A DNA stretch of 64,000 nt from Globodera rostochiensis. Its lineage: Eukaryota; Nematoda; Chromadorea; Rhabditida; Heteroderidae. Every line of letters starts with the position of its first letter. Within the stretch, counting starts at the first letter, position 1. The DNA lies in the NCBI GenBank assembly GCA_018350325.1, contig JAEVLN010000064.1, positions 1 to 64,000 of the forward strand, given 5' to 3'. Under the pieces are notes generated by a model that was not told where the DNA came from, did not search any database, and saw only the letters and a program-made list of their open reading frames with translations. Shown piece after piece: positions 12,419 through 22,903 of the stretch. A program made the translations under genes and the position numbers.

Positions 12419-12692
12419 ATAAATATTCAAAATGCGTTTTTGATCGAATATATGTTGATGGAATAATTCATTAGCCAATTATTGTTTTTCATTGGATTGT
12501 CTAACCGGAATATGATAAAGGGATTGTGTCATATCTCTGAAACGCGTCAAAAGATCGGTGAAATTCTGTTATATTATCGTTAGATTTTCTGTTATTATAA
12601 TTTAGTTTTTTGCACTTTTGTGGTCTTTCAACTGTTTTAAAAGCAATTGACGTTTTGGGATTTGCCCGTTCCATCCATTTGAACTCAAATCG

Positions 12693-15600
12693 ATGCCTCC
12701 GCCCGTTCGCCTCCTTTTTCTCGTGCCTCGGCGAGCCCTCAGACGTTTCTGCGCTCTGATATTGCTTTTGGTGGTCCTCTTCCCCCTCTTAATGCTCTCC
12801 GGCCATCGTTTTTCTTTGGGAGGTTCAATTAATCAACAAATTAACAACGAAAAGGGTTGGACTTTTGTTCTCCAAAATTCATTTTGTTTTAAATGCCCCC
12901 TCTTCTACAGGAGAATTTCAACCGCCGCTTATCTGCGCCAAACAAAAAGCTCAATTTGAATTTTGGGGACACACCGGTTGTGGCAAATTGAGAGAAAGTA
13001 AATTTGATTTTGCTTGAAACCTAAAATTATTGAAATGATGGACACTTTTTAATGTTTGAAATGAGCATTTTGAGGCATTACGATTAACTTTTTTGTCTAC
13101 TAATTGATTTTTGAAATTCTCCCCGGACGTCACCAATATGACCCTTTGGGTCCTTTTGGCAATTTCACCAAAGTGGCCTTGAGAGAGCGTGTCGCATGTA
13201 TTGATCCGATTACGGGTATTTATTCGTCCGCATTTAATTCCGTTTGTTTTCAATTTGAAGGAGTTCCGATGAGCAAACAGTGGGAGAAAGTTCCCTATTT
13301 CTACCCCATCCAAATATTCCAATTCGGGTTGGGACATTACAACATGAACAGGACAGGTTTGGACTTGGGATCAAGGACGTATTTAGGGGGGGGGGGGGGG
13401 GTACGGGGAGTACGTACCCCCACCCCAAAATGAAAATTTGAGGAAAAGAAACCATAGGGGGTACCCTTTTGATTTACAAAATTCGTAATTCTTGGACCAA
13501 TTTCCTTAACAAATGAGTCAAAAATCCCAAAATTTTTCTCGGCGGCGCCTGTCGGCACCGCCGACCCTTTCCCAAAACCCAAAAATTCTGAAAAATTTCT
13601 TCACAAATTCGTTAAAACCAATGAAAATTTTAAAACCAAAAATTTTCGGATTACTTAAGAAAAATGCCCCCTAAAAATCGACTTTTTTCGGTACCCCCCC
13701 CCCCCAAAGCAAAATCCTAAATACGTCCCTGCTTGGGATCGGCAAAATGGGACTCACCATCGAATAATTCTTCAGGAAAAATGGCGGTCGTTCGACGTTT
13801 GGCTAAAAAAGTGAGTGTTCGCCGAGCCGTAGGGGCCCATTCTGAGGGGAGAAGGGCACATGCCAACGATGGCAATGGAACGATTACATTGGACGCCGAC
13901 GAGTCGGGTTGGCGCAAGATTAATATCTAAACAGGGATTAGAGACCGAATTGTTCAAAGCTCCGAAAAGGGCTTATGAGAGAGGCTTTGTTTGTCCTTTG
14001 GGCCCTTCCCTTTTCGAGTGCCAATTCCCGTTGCTGTGCCGGGCATTCTTTTGTATCATCTCTTATTGTTAGTCCAGGTCAAACTGTTTCATTGGCTGCC
14101 CATTTTGTTGTTCTCGCTGGAAACTCGTCGAATAGACAGTGAATTTGTGTTGAAGTTGGAGAGGCGTAGAAATGAAGGCGAGCCGAGGGCAATGGCACTG
14201 ATTTTCAGACACTCGGAAAGGAAGGGATGCGTGTGGAAGGATGAGCTCAGAAAGGTGGTGAGGGCCCGAACCGAATCCGGGGGGTGGGGAGATGGCACTT
14301 TTCCACATTATACAAATACCCCAAAATATTTCAAAATACGATTTCGATCACCGTCCGCTGATCACCCCTTCCCCTCCCTTCCACAGGCTTTCCCCATCTC
14401 TGTCGTGTTCAATATCGGCCCAAATTCAACGATGCGTTGGCTTGATTTTGTCATTGACATCCGCGTCAGTGCGGCAAAAGCACTGAACGTGTTTTGTGAG
14501 GGGAGGAATAAATTCACAAAAAGAGAATTATGCCAAAGGCAAAACGGTATAATGTCTTCATAATATAAATAAAAAAAATTCGTCACATTTAGCGACAGCG
14601 GCAGAGTTTCTTCCAAGAGAGTTGCTCTTCAGGGGCCCCTGCCGGGTTCGGATTCACTCCCTCCGACAGCAGAGCAATGCCCACTCCGAAATGTTCCACA
14701 AAGTTGTTCACTGGATGCTGTCCAGACAGGACGAGAGGGGAGGATGGTAAGCAATGGACATCCCTTTTCCCTCCTCTCGATTTAGGCCAGTGCCAATTTC
14801 GAGAACAATTACTGAGGCTCACCACCGACTCGTGTTGCCCGTCGGCTGGCAAAGTGCGATGGCACAAGGTTGCAAGGATTAATTGTGTCAAAAATCGGTT
14901 CTTAAACAATGCATTAGGCCTCGCCCTTTCTTTTTTGACCCGCGCCTACACTTTGGCGAAGGTTGGAGAAAGAGACCTTTATATGAAGGCAGCCCAAAAG
15001 GCATTGGATCTGTTCGAAGTGGTCAGTGGTTTAGCTACATTTATTTTTCACTAATGTGAGATTAAAGCCTGTGGAGAAGGGCGGTGTGCTGAGCAACATT
15101 TGTGGCCTTCCCTGGTTCGAGGAGTACCCCACCCTGCCGGGGACCGGGTAAAAGCAAAACGAGTTGACCTCGCATAAAATATTCGTGACAGAGTGCTCAA
15201 TGGGTTTATGTACGCCCTTTTCGGCCTCTTCGACTTCGCATTGTATAGCAAAAGGTCCCAAGCACTGTTCCTTCGTGGTCTCGATTCTCTTCGTCATTTG
15301 TTGCATCTCTTCGATGGTGGTTGGTGGTCGCTGTACGACTTACGACACATTCACTTGGACAGTCCACCAAACCTGGCTAGTCAGGACTATCATTTGGTAT
15401 TTAATGATGCCCTCCATTTATAATTCACCATTAAATTAAAATCATTGTGGAAGAATGGATTGGACCATTGCGCAAAGTTTTCAAAAGTGGCTTGGCCAGA
15501 ATCGCTCACAATAAGCAACGGCTTTTGGGCATTCTCGGCAAAGGGCTTTTACGAATGATTAACGATCCGTGTCAGGGTGACCATCGACAAAACCCAAAAA

Positions 15601-16189
15601 TCAGGATTAGCAGTTAAAAAATCAGGATCACCCTATGCAACAATCAGGAATATTTTTTAGCGTGTAAGTATATGGATTTAATGACAAACTTTTGCTTTAA
15701 AGGGGGGGGGAAGGCGATGCCGATAGGCGCCGCCGGAAATTTTTTATTGAAGATTTTAGCGATATTTGTTAAGAAAATTGGTCATTTTCGCTGAAATTTC
15801 CACATTTTTGAGAAATCAGGAAAATTCCCAAAAATCAGGCAAAATCAGACAACAATGGAAAACCTCCAAAAATCAGTAAAACCTGATAAATAAGATACTA
15901 TGGTCACCCTGATCCGTGTCCGTTCCCACCTTGGCCCTCCCCAGCTCCCACCAGCCATAACTCGTAACTTTTCTTTCCTTTTCAGTTGCACGTGTCCCAA
16001 CTCCGCTGGATGTACTCAATAACAGGCGACCCGTACTTAGAGGAAACAGCCGAACGATGGGAAGGATATGCTAAGTTAAGGGAGCGGCAGGGACAAACAC
16101 CAAACTCACATCAGCCTCTTTATAATCAAAAACATCAAGGACCAAATGTAAAAGTGAGACGTCAAAAATCGGTTGGCGGCAACAATTGA
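12693..16189 (+). CDS. hse-5: D-glucuronyl C5-epimerase (heparan sulfate), type II Golgi enzyme
   Basis: The enzyme converts D-glucuronate to L-iduronate in heparan sulfate within the Golgi. The ATG at 12693 gives a short basic tail and one hydrophobic anchor (FCALILLLVVLFPLLML). Conserved blocks in order: FTKVALRERVACIDPITG, GVPMSKQW, PYFYPIQIFQFGLGHYN (about 13290-13350), VVHWMLSRQDERGGW (about 14720), GWQSAMAQG, ALSFLTRAY, GLPWFEEYPTLPGTG (about 15100), VLNGFMYALFGLFD, SLYDLRHIHL, and the last exon 15986-16189 starting LHVSQLRWMYSITGDPY. Clear exons are 12693-12855, 12911-12997 and 13261-13356; the 13137 exon lacks a good acceptor and the 13776-14570 part is only loosely resolved. Two introns host hAT-type MITEs. 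It is tail-to-tail with GnT-I; both act on glycans in the Golgi. Confidence 0.9.
13373..13732. mobile_element. hAT-type MITE in an hse-5 intron
   Basis: The ends are AAGGACGTATTTAGG and CCTAAATACGTCCCTGC, an imperfect inverted pair adjoining G and C runs. TTGGGATC is duplicated at 13365-13372 and 13733-13740. It lies in an intron bounded by donor AG|GTTTGG (after 13356) and acceptor TTCTTCAG (13775). Removing element and duplicate leaves a 51-nt intron, typical for this genome. The interior carries 10-17-base G and C runs. Confidence 0.85.
15573..15911. mobile_element. hAT-type MITE in the last hse-5 intron, CAGGGTGACCAT ends
   Basis: CAGGGTGACCAT opens and ATGGTCACCCTG closes the element. 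ATCCGTGT is duplicated at 15565-15572 and 15912-15919 (8 bp, hAT-like). The interior repeats AAAATCAGG-type motifs and contains a G-run; no coding capacity. It lies between the exon ending at the YHL codons near 15396 and the exon starting at 15986. Confidence 0.88.
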
Positions 16190-16338
16190 CCACCAGATGA
16201 AGCGACAATACCCCAAAAACTGACTAATGCCATCTAGTCTACTCGTGTTTATACGTTTGCATATAATGTACAATATATTTTAACACCGTTTTTGCCAATT
16301 ATCTCATGCATAAATATCACTTAAGCGTTACAATAATT

Positions 16339-16357
16339 TAGGGTAGGACAAACCCGG
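16339..16357 (+). repeat. Solo end of a TAGGGTTGG-type MITE
   Basis: TAGGGTAGGACAAACCCGG matches the left end of the MITE at 8661 with one change. No matching right end is seen, so this is a truncated copy or solo terminus in the 263-bp space between the convergent hse-5 and GnT-I genes. Confidence 0.5.
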
Positions 16358-16452
16358 TTTTCGGTTAGCCTGGTGCAGGCTTTTAAGATCAGCGAATCCT
16401 CCCCTCTTCGACTCCAAATTCACGTGCGCAACTGGATTCTGGCCGTTTGTCT

Positions 16453-18253
16453 TCAAGTGTCCATTCCGTCCAGAATGCTTCTTGGCGCTTCCCACTTCCG
16501 GTCGTATCCGTTCCACTTCTGTGGAGGTGCGATGAACAGCCGAGTGCCATTCAAAAAGCACGTGACAATGCCTCGATACGCCGTCCGCGGGACCCCCGCC
16601 TTCGAATCCGCCATTATGCCGACTTTTAGAGCAACCGTCACAAAGTCATCCATTGAAGCGTATTCGATCCGATGGTCGCCGCCGCCGCTTTTGCTCCATG
16701 CCAAAATGTTTTTAATTCCGATCTTTGGGGCAGAATAAACTCTCCCAAGAAATTTGTCGTCATATCTTTGTTGCTGAAGACTGCCAAGGTCCAGTCGAGT
16801 AAAATTCACAGTGATTTGATTGAGAAAAATCCTTTTTAGGTGCCGATTGAAAAAGAGTCCCCTAAATTGCGTTTTTTTAGTCCACATTCTCAAGTGATTG
16901 GCCACTTGCTGGCTCCAATTCGTCCAAACTCGGTCATCGCCGTCCGCGATATTTCGGGACGAATGCAGGAACGATTCTTCCGTTGTTCTGGCTCGCGAAG
17001 AAAGTCGTCCCAAAATGCGCGTGGCCATTTTGGCCTCAATTCTTCCCAAAAATGCCTAAATCCGTTGTGATTTTGGGGTTGAAAGCGCGAATAGAAAAAG
17101 ACCTCGTTATCATCCAACCGAGCCCGGGAAAGAAATCGGACCGATAAAGAAGCGAAGGCCCAAAGCTGAGGTCGACGAGGCCTTTCTTTCCGTTATCATT
17201 CCAGGCAGAAACACAGAAAAGGGAACGGTCCACCTCAAGGAGTGGTCGAGTAGCCAAGAAAAAATCGAAGAAGTCGGGGGCAACGTCTAAGTCGTCTTAA
17301 AATTTTAAGGATTTCAGCATGTGTTTGTCCGGGGGGAACTGATCAAATTACCCTCTGTTATTATAACGGAGGTGAAGTTGACATTGTCGAAAACGTGGGT
17401 CAACCCGAGTTTGTAATGCCTTGCTATTTTGTAGTAGGTGCTGAATTGTCTGTGCTCCGGGGGCGGCTTTAAACGGGCGCTTTCGCTGCTAATGTGCTAT
17501 TAGGAGAGAGAATCATAATCCGAGGCATCCAATGAATATGCTGTTGAACCTTCACGTGTTGGACTTCGCTGCCAAACTCCCTCTGAACCATTTCCTGAAG
17601 AGCTTTGTTGTCGCAGTCTTGACTGACGATTATGGGGAAGAGTTCTTTCTGGTACCGGCGATAACTAAAGGAAAATAAGTTCAAATTTTATTTTTCATTT
17701 AAATAATTGGGAAACAAATTTTAGGAAGTGAAAAGGGAAAATATACAAGTTTGAAATTAATTCGTTGAACAGAAAGCGTAAATAAATCCTCGTTTCGCGT
17801 GCCTTTGACTTACCGAATCAACTTCTGCAGATGGGCTCTAGCCGCTTCCAGTCGATTGCAAACAAACACCAAAACCGGGATCGGATGTTGCCACGCGATC
17901 TTCTGAACTAATGGACGGCGCTGAGACCTTTGGTATTTGCTGGCCTTTGCGTCAATTCTTCTGCTCAGCTCTCCCAATTCTCGCTGCTCGTTTCTGAGGA
18001 GGTCTTCCAATTGATCAAGTCTTTGCTCCAAAAAGTCCGCTGCTCGATTTTGAACGTCCAAATTGAGTCCATCCTGTTTTTGAGTCAAATTAGTTCTTGA
18101 ACAATCCCGGGAATCGTATTTCTTTATTTGTTGTAAAAGACTTGCTTTATTGAGTTGCCGTAACGAATAATGCATTAATAAAAAGAAAGTGACCGCCACA
18201 ACGGACAACAAGGAATAAACAATCAATTGACGACATTTACTCCATAATCGCAT
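16453..18253 (-). CDS. MGAT1: Alpha-1,3-mannosyl-glycoprotein beta-1,2-GlcNAc transferase (GnT-I)
   Basis: GnT-I adds the first GlcNAc to Man5 N-glycans, opening the hybrid/complex branch in the medial Golgi. The ATG at 18253 gives [10 protein letters not shown] and one anchor ([17 protein letters not shown]), then a coiled stem. Catalytic blocks: [29 protein letters not shown] (about 17640), [31 protein letters not shown] (the EDD metal/UDP motif, split by an intron), [87 protein letters not shown] and the C-terminus at DGMDT. Three introns were phase-checked: E|GD splitting EDD, at 17111-ish after WMI, and the one removing GTGGCC...TTTAG near 16865. Family length fits. A small nematode paralogue set exists (gly-12/13/14); which one is unclear. 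Confidence 0.93.
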
Positions 18254-18305
18254 CGCTGATTGACCATTGTCCGGGCCCAAATTAAATTTCTTCTTCTGTA
18301 TTTAT

Positions 18306-18833
18306 TAGGACCCGACATTTTGAAAATCTTGGACCCGGTTTTAGGGAGGTGCCTGGACCAAATCCAGGTCATGGACGCCTGGATCCAAGCCTAGACCTGG
18401 ATTTTTTCAAAAATTAGTTTTAATTGAATAACAGATAGGAGTGAGTACAAGACAAATCGCGAAAAATTTTTCGTATCGGTGATTTATAAAAAAAAATTTT
18501 TGAGGAAGGGTGGGAGGGGGGGGGGGTCGAGAATTAGAAATTTTGTTGCTTTTGTTGAGAGCTTTGCAAAAATTCAAAAATAAACATGTTAATTTAAATT
18601 TGGCGATCTGTCAAAAAATTTAACCACAAAAATCCCCCCCCCCCCCTCGTTTATTGCTCAGAAACATCATCTTTAGGGGGGTGTAATTTTTAATCAAAGA
18701 AATCCAGGCATGCCTGGACCCGAATCCTGGATTTTATGAAGGTGACTGGACCTAATTTCCTGGAGCAAAACCCAGGGTCGCTGAGGCTCCACTGGACCTG
18801 GACTCTGGATCCAGAAATCCAGGTCGGGCTCTA
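18306..18833. mobile_element. hAT-type MITE, 528 bp, upstream of GnT-I
   Basis: Ends TAGGACCCGAC and GTCGGGCTCTA are imperfect inverted repeats. GTATTTAT is duplicated at 18298-18305 and 18834-18841. The interior is rich in CCTGGA/TCCAGG palindromic motifs and carries G and C runs of 10 or more. It starts about 50 bp upstream of the GnT-I start codon, so it probably alters that promoter or 5'UTR. Confidence 0.85.
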
Positions 18834-19137
18834 GTATTTATTAAACTTAGACCAGTCAGATTCGTATTCTACGCCCTCTAAAACTCCTTTTCCAGCTTCT
18901 TGACAAACGTTGTTGACAAAAGGTCCATTGAAAAAGTCGTGGAACCAACCAAATTTGGTGTCAATTGAAATTCGAGCTTAAAATAGGTGCCTATTTTAGG
19001 CATCTGAAGTTTTTTTTCTATGGTTGAAAGTTCTTTTTTTCCTACCTCCTCCGCCCTCGCCGTTTTTTGTATTGGAATTGTAAGTGCATATAGTGCAGGT
19101 TATGTTTTTTCTTTAGAATTGCAGAGTATAACCAAAA

Positions 19138-21059
19138 TGGAAAACGAGGAACCGCAGCTTCATATTGACGTGTTGCTTAACGTTGCAGAAAAGCTTATTT
19201 TCTCGGTAAGGGTTTGCAACTAAACGACGCATACGCACTTCGAGTAACGCTTACAGCCAAATAGTCCGACCTCTGGTTTTGCACGGTTCCGAACCTCTAA
19301 ACCGGGTTTGGACGATTTGCTTATTTTAGCTTTCGTTGAGATCTACTGAGAAATTCCCATATATTTTTGGCCTTTTTTTTATGATTAAATTTAGCCAGAT
19401 AATGATTTTCGTCTTGATTTGAGAGACCCAAATGCCGACATCGTCAATTTTATGGTATTTGTTTGCTGAGTTTAATAGAGGCCTTGGGGTTTTAAAGAAA
19501 AATTTAGCGGTATTTTCAGTTTGCGGGACCTGCCTGTCGTTGGTCATTTCTCTCGCAATTTCGAAAGCTCACCCAAATCAGTGTCAATTCGGCCGAACTT
19601 CAGCTTTATGCTCCGAAGCCAATTCAGGGCATTCGAGGCACTCTTTCAAACAACAAAGAAGTAAACTCAGATTGGGTGCACTTTCAACGAGGATGGCTTT
19701 TCTCTTCAGTTTTTTCAAGGCCCTTTCGTCATCACGGACCAGTTCTTCTACGTTCTGTTTTGTCAGGGCATTCTTCGGCCGACCGTCGTGGACACATTTT
19801 TCATCTTTGGAAACGACATTACTACCCTCGACAGCGTTCCATCCTCCTCGGTGTCCATGATGGTGAATGACTGGAAAGAGCAATCGGAGAACGAAGAGGA
19901 AGGGAGTGAGAATGGAGAGCCGTTTTACGGGGACAGCCAATGGAACGAAGAGGAGGCCAGCGGCAACCCCAAAAGGGACGATGTTTCGTTCACTGTTGGG
20001 GAGTCATCGGCTGAGTCGTTGGTTCGTCTGTTTCTGTTCAGAGGTCGAGTTTCGGGAATGGCGAAGCCAATAACGACGGACATTTCAGATTCGCCAGACT
20101 GTTTGGACAATCTTTCCAGCATGGACTTGGCCGAGTGCCAACTTTGTATGGACTTTGTGAAGATCCACGACGACACGACCATTTACAGTGAGAACAAATA
20201 CAACGTTTGTGTGTTAATGTTATAATTTTGCTTTGAGGGCACATCAACCGAATTCTGAATCTGAACGCAAAGGACGTTCTGCTGGAGATATCGGCGGAAC
20301 TGCGTGACATCGTCACGACAGTCGTGGAATATCACTTTCCGTGGGTACATTCGTCTGCAATAATCCGTTCGTTGATTTGTCTCTTTTGTTGCAGCGTTGT
20401 TGCCAGCCGCACTTCTAAATTGGTGTTCACTTACACCATCGACGTGATCAATCCTGAACGTGAGTCCGGGCTTCAGTTCCCGGCCGATGAATTCGTCTCT
20501 CTTTTGTGCTACATGGCCGGCAGTTGTCCGAATTTGGACACTTTTTTGGTGTCCTTTCTCTTGCAGGGCGAGTTTTCTGACGAGGACTTTAAACTGCTCT
20601 CTTCGTGGCTGTATCAGTCCATCCAAAGTGTTCTCTCGTTGCACTGCTCCATTCTTCGCATCGGATGCACGTTGACCATCGAATTCCGTGCCTTTTTTCC
20701 TGAAGCGACGCTTATGGCACAATTTATCCTGTTTTTGCATTAACAGCTAATTGAACACGTTTTCACTCTTAGGAGGCCAGTAAAACGGGGCACTGTTTGG
20801 CAACAATGGGCGAGCAGCGACGGATGGACGACAGCGATGCAACAGAAATGGACGACATGCCGGACACGTACACAATCTCGAGGATGGTTCAAATGCGCGA
20901 TGAGCCGCCTATTCGGGTAAGTTTCGGAAAAGGATGGAATTGTCAATTTGTATTTTTATCGTTTGCGAACCGAGCTCGACTAATTACTGCGCATTTAAGG
21001 TTTTGTATTCTTTGATCGGACTTGAGGAGGACAGTGTGAACGATGGATGGAACGGCTAA
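19138..21059 (+). CDS. Unrecognised multi-exon protein with an acidic middle region
   Basis: I do not recognise the family. A coherent model: ATG at 19138, preceded by an intron-like GTAAGT...TTCTTTAG (5'UTR intron or leader acceptor), exon to IFS (19203), then PDNDFRLDLRDPNADIVNF (from about 19395), a 3' intron to FAGPACRWSFLSQF (19522), a 51-nt intron GTAAAC...TTCAG, FFQGPFVITDQFFYVLFCQG (from 19706), an acidic Glu/Ser segment, LVRLFLFRGR and AECQLCMDF. Then HINRILNLNAKDVLLEI (20240), VVASRTSKLVFTYTIDV, FSDEDFKLLSSWLYQSIQ, MGEQRRMDDSDATEMDD, and a last exon VLYSLIGLEEDS ending in a stop at 21057. There is no signal peptide or obvious membrane span. Composition suggests a soluble regulatory protein. 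Possible similarity to a DENN/longin-type or FERRY-type protein was considered and not supported. Borders near 20460-20566 are ambiguous because the reading frame also runs through. Confidence 0.65.
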
Positions 21060-21568
21060 TTAATTGCAGTGGTTATCCGTCCTTTGTCTTTTGTCCGTCC
21101 GTCTCGATTAAACTATCTCTTCGTTCTCCCTAACGTAAAGCAAAGGCTACCTTTGGACTTCCGATCTCCGTTTCGTCGTCCCCTCTGTTTTCTCTGCTTT
21201 TTATCATCCGCCTCGTCATCTTTTACAAAACTGAACCGTCTTAAAAGAAAAAAAATGTATTTGTGCGTTCTTTTATTTCATGTAAAATTACGATTTATTT
21301 GCATTTTGTTTTGAGGGGATTTATCATTTTGTGACCGTTCGATGCGATGATCATTTTAATGTTGTCCCGAAGAGAAGGGAACGTCGTCGCACGGACGGAT
21401 TATGACGCGTTGCTGTGGGGGGTTTTCGGCGAGTAATAAATGTGTTACGTTGGCCGTTCCCGGCTTTTTCGGAATGGGCTTCCGCTGGTCGCCTTCGCTA
21501 ATCCCTTCCGTCGATTTTGTATTTAAGCTGATTTTGTGCACTTCAGCCCTCAATTCCGTTCATTTGTC
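21060..21568 (+). promoter_or_regulatory. Upstream region of the SXP/RAL-2 gene
   Basis: No coding exon is supported between the stop at 21059 and the signal-peptide ATG at 21569. The region must hold the promoter. TTTGATAT or GATA-like clusters of convincing form were not seen. Confidence 0.35.
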
Positions 21569-22280
21569 ATGGCTCTTTTCTCTGTTTTGCTGCCGTTCCT
21601 CTTCGCGTCGTTTGCATTCTGTCATTTACTTTCCCCCCATTTGCCCCCTTTCCTTCAAAAAGCGTCGGCCGAAGACCGTCGTCGATACGACAAAATTGTG
21701 ACCAGCCCAAACGACACGAAGGCTGTGATCAACTCCAATTTGCAAAGTTGGGCTTCGAGTGCGGGGGTTGTGGTCGGTGGGGGGGGGGGGGGCGGGGGGT
21801 AAATGCGCATGTTCAAAACCCCTCGCAGAACGAATACAACAATTTCACGACGTCGCGCCAGCAAAGAGCACAACAATTTCAGAACGCAGTCACTGGAAAT
21901 CTTACGGACCAAGCGCTGCAATTGTTCACCAACCTTTGGGTACTAAAGTTTTTTGATTTGAATGTCGAATGGGTACAATTGATTTGCGTTTCCGTGCTCA
22001 GAGCATCCGTCAGAATGATCAGATCACTCGTCTTGCCGAGTGCCAACAGATTCGTGCCGCGTTGAACGCCACCGGATGGGACCGCGTCCTCGAGCGTCTC
22101 GTGCCTATTCCGCCTCCGACCATTGACGGCCCTCCCCCTCCGGGATGCTTTCCTCGTCCTCCTTACTCAACACCGTTTGGTGGCAGGCGTGGGCCAATGT
22201 CCGCTGGAGAAGGCAAACGGAGGGGAGGCCCGACGGCTCAAGGGGCAAGGCTCTCCACCACCACAGAAGACGAGAAATGA
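21569..22280 (+). CDS. SXP/RAL-2 (DUF148) family secreted protein
   Basis: DUF148 proteins are nematode-specific, secreted or surface-associated, with poorly known function (SXP, RAL-2, Ani s 5 type). The ATG at 21569 gives a signal peptide MALFSVLLPFLFASFAFC. The mature protein begins LPPFLQKASAEDRRRYDKI, the family hallmark (pro-Pro-Phe-Leu, small helix, Ile), then INSNLQSWASS. Exons: 21569 to about 21766, 21829-21939 (NEYNNFTTSRQQRAQQF) and 22002-22280 (IRQNDQITRLAECQQIR), about 195 aa. The C-terminus is a Pro/Gly/Arg-rich tail (PIPPPTIDGPPPPGCF onward) unlike the helical core. The first intron consists largely of a 13-G run, which makes its donor uncertain. It is followed directly by another secreted-protein gene in the same orientation. 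Confidence 0.85.
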
Positions 22281-22446
22281 AAGGCCGCAGGAGGAAAAGG
22301 CAGAGAATCCTTTGATACTTTTGATTGAGGGAAACTGTACGATCGGACAAGATCTATTCCAAGTCTTACGATAAATGTGAAGAGAGGGATCTTGTTGTGT
22401 GTTGGCAAAAAGGGCATTTTGTACAACAAACATGCTCACACACCCA

Positions 22447-22580
22447 CGCCCCCCCCCCAACCAACAGAGCCCCCCCCCCGAGGAAAGGACCCCCCCCCCC
22501 CTCCAACCAACAGCCCCCCCCCCGGGGAAAGGACCCTCTCCCCCCCCCCCCCCAACCAACAGCCCCCCTCCGGGGAGGGT
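22447..22580. repeat. Poly-C minisatellite (CCAACCAACAG / GGGGAAAGGAC units)
   Basis: About three imperfect units alternate 9-14-base C runs with CCAACCAACAG and GGGGAAAGGA motifs. It lies between two secreted-protein genes. Open frames across it are Pro-rich artefacts. Confidence 0.8.
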
Positions 22581-22903
22581 AAGTGAATGGCAATTGCGCC
22601 CGCCTCCGATCATGTGAATGAACGAACTGTTTCAGCAACAAATTGCCAAAAAGCCAATATGCAGCCTCTCCCCCCCTCTCCACAAACCCTCACCCAAATT
22701 GGGAACATAATGCATACATATGAGAGGCAGGGGCACTCTCCCCGTCCACCAACGCATTACCCGCCCCAAATTATCGATATCCATTCATTCATTCTTTCTT
22801 CACTCCCCTCCCCCCCCCCTTCATTAAGCATTCAATTCAAAATTATTATTTATTCTTTTATTCATCGTTCAGCTGGATTAATTTGTCTTTGACCCTTTTG
22901 GCT

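Noticed and set aside
13373..13732. MITE disrupting the hse-5 reading frame
   Set aside because: The reading frame through the flanks looks coding, but donor AG|GTTTGG and acceptor TTCTTCAG place the element inside a 51-nt-type intron.
22325..22617. Proline-rich open frames
   Set aside because: They translate the poly-C minisatellite in several frames; no independent coding evidence.
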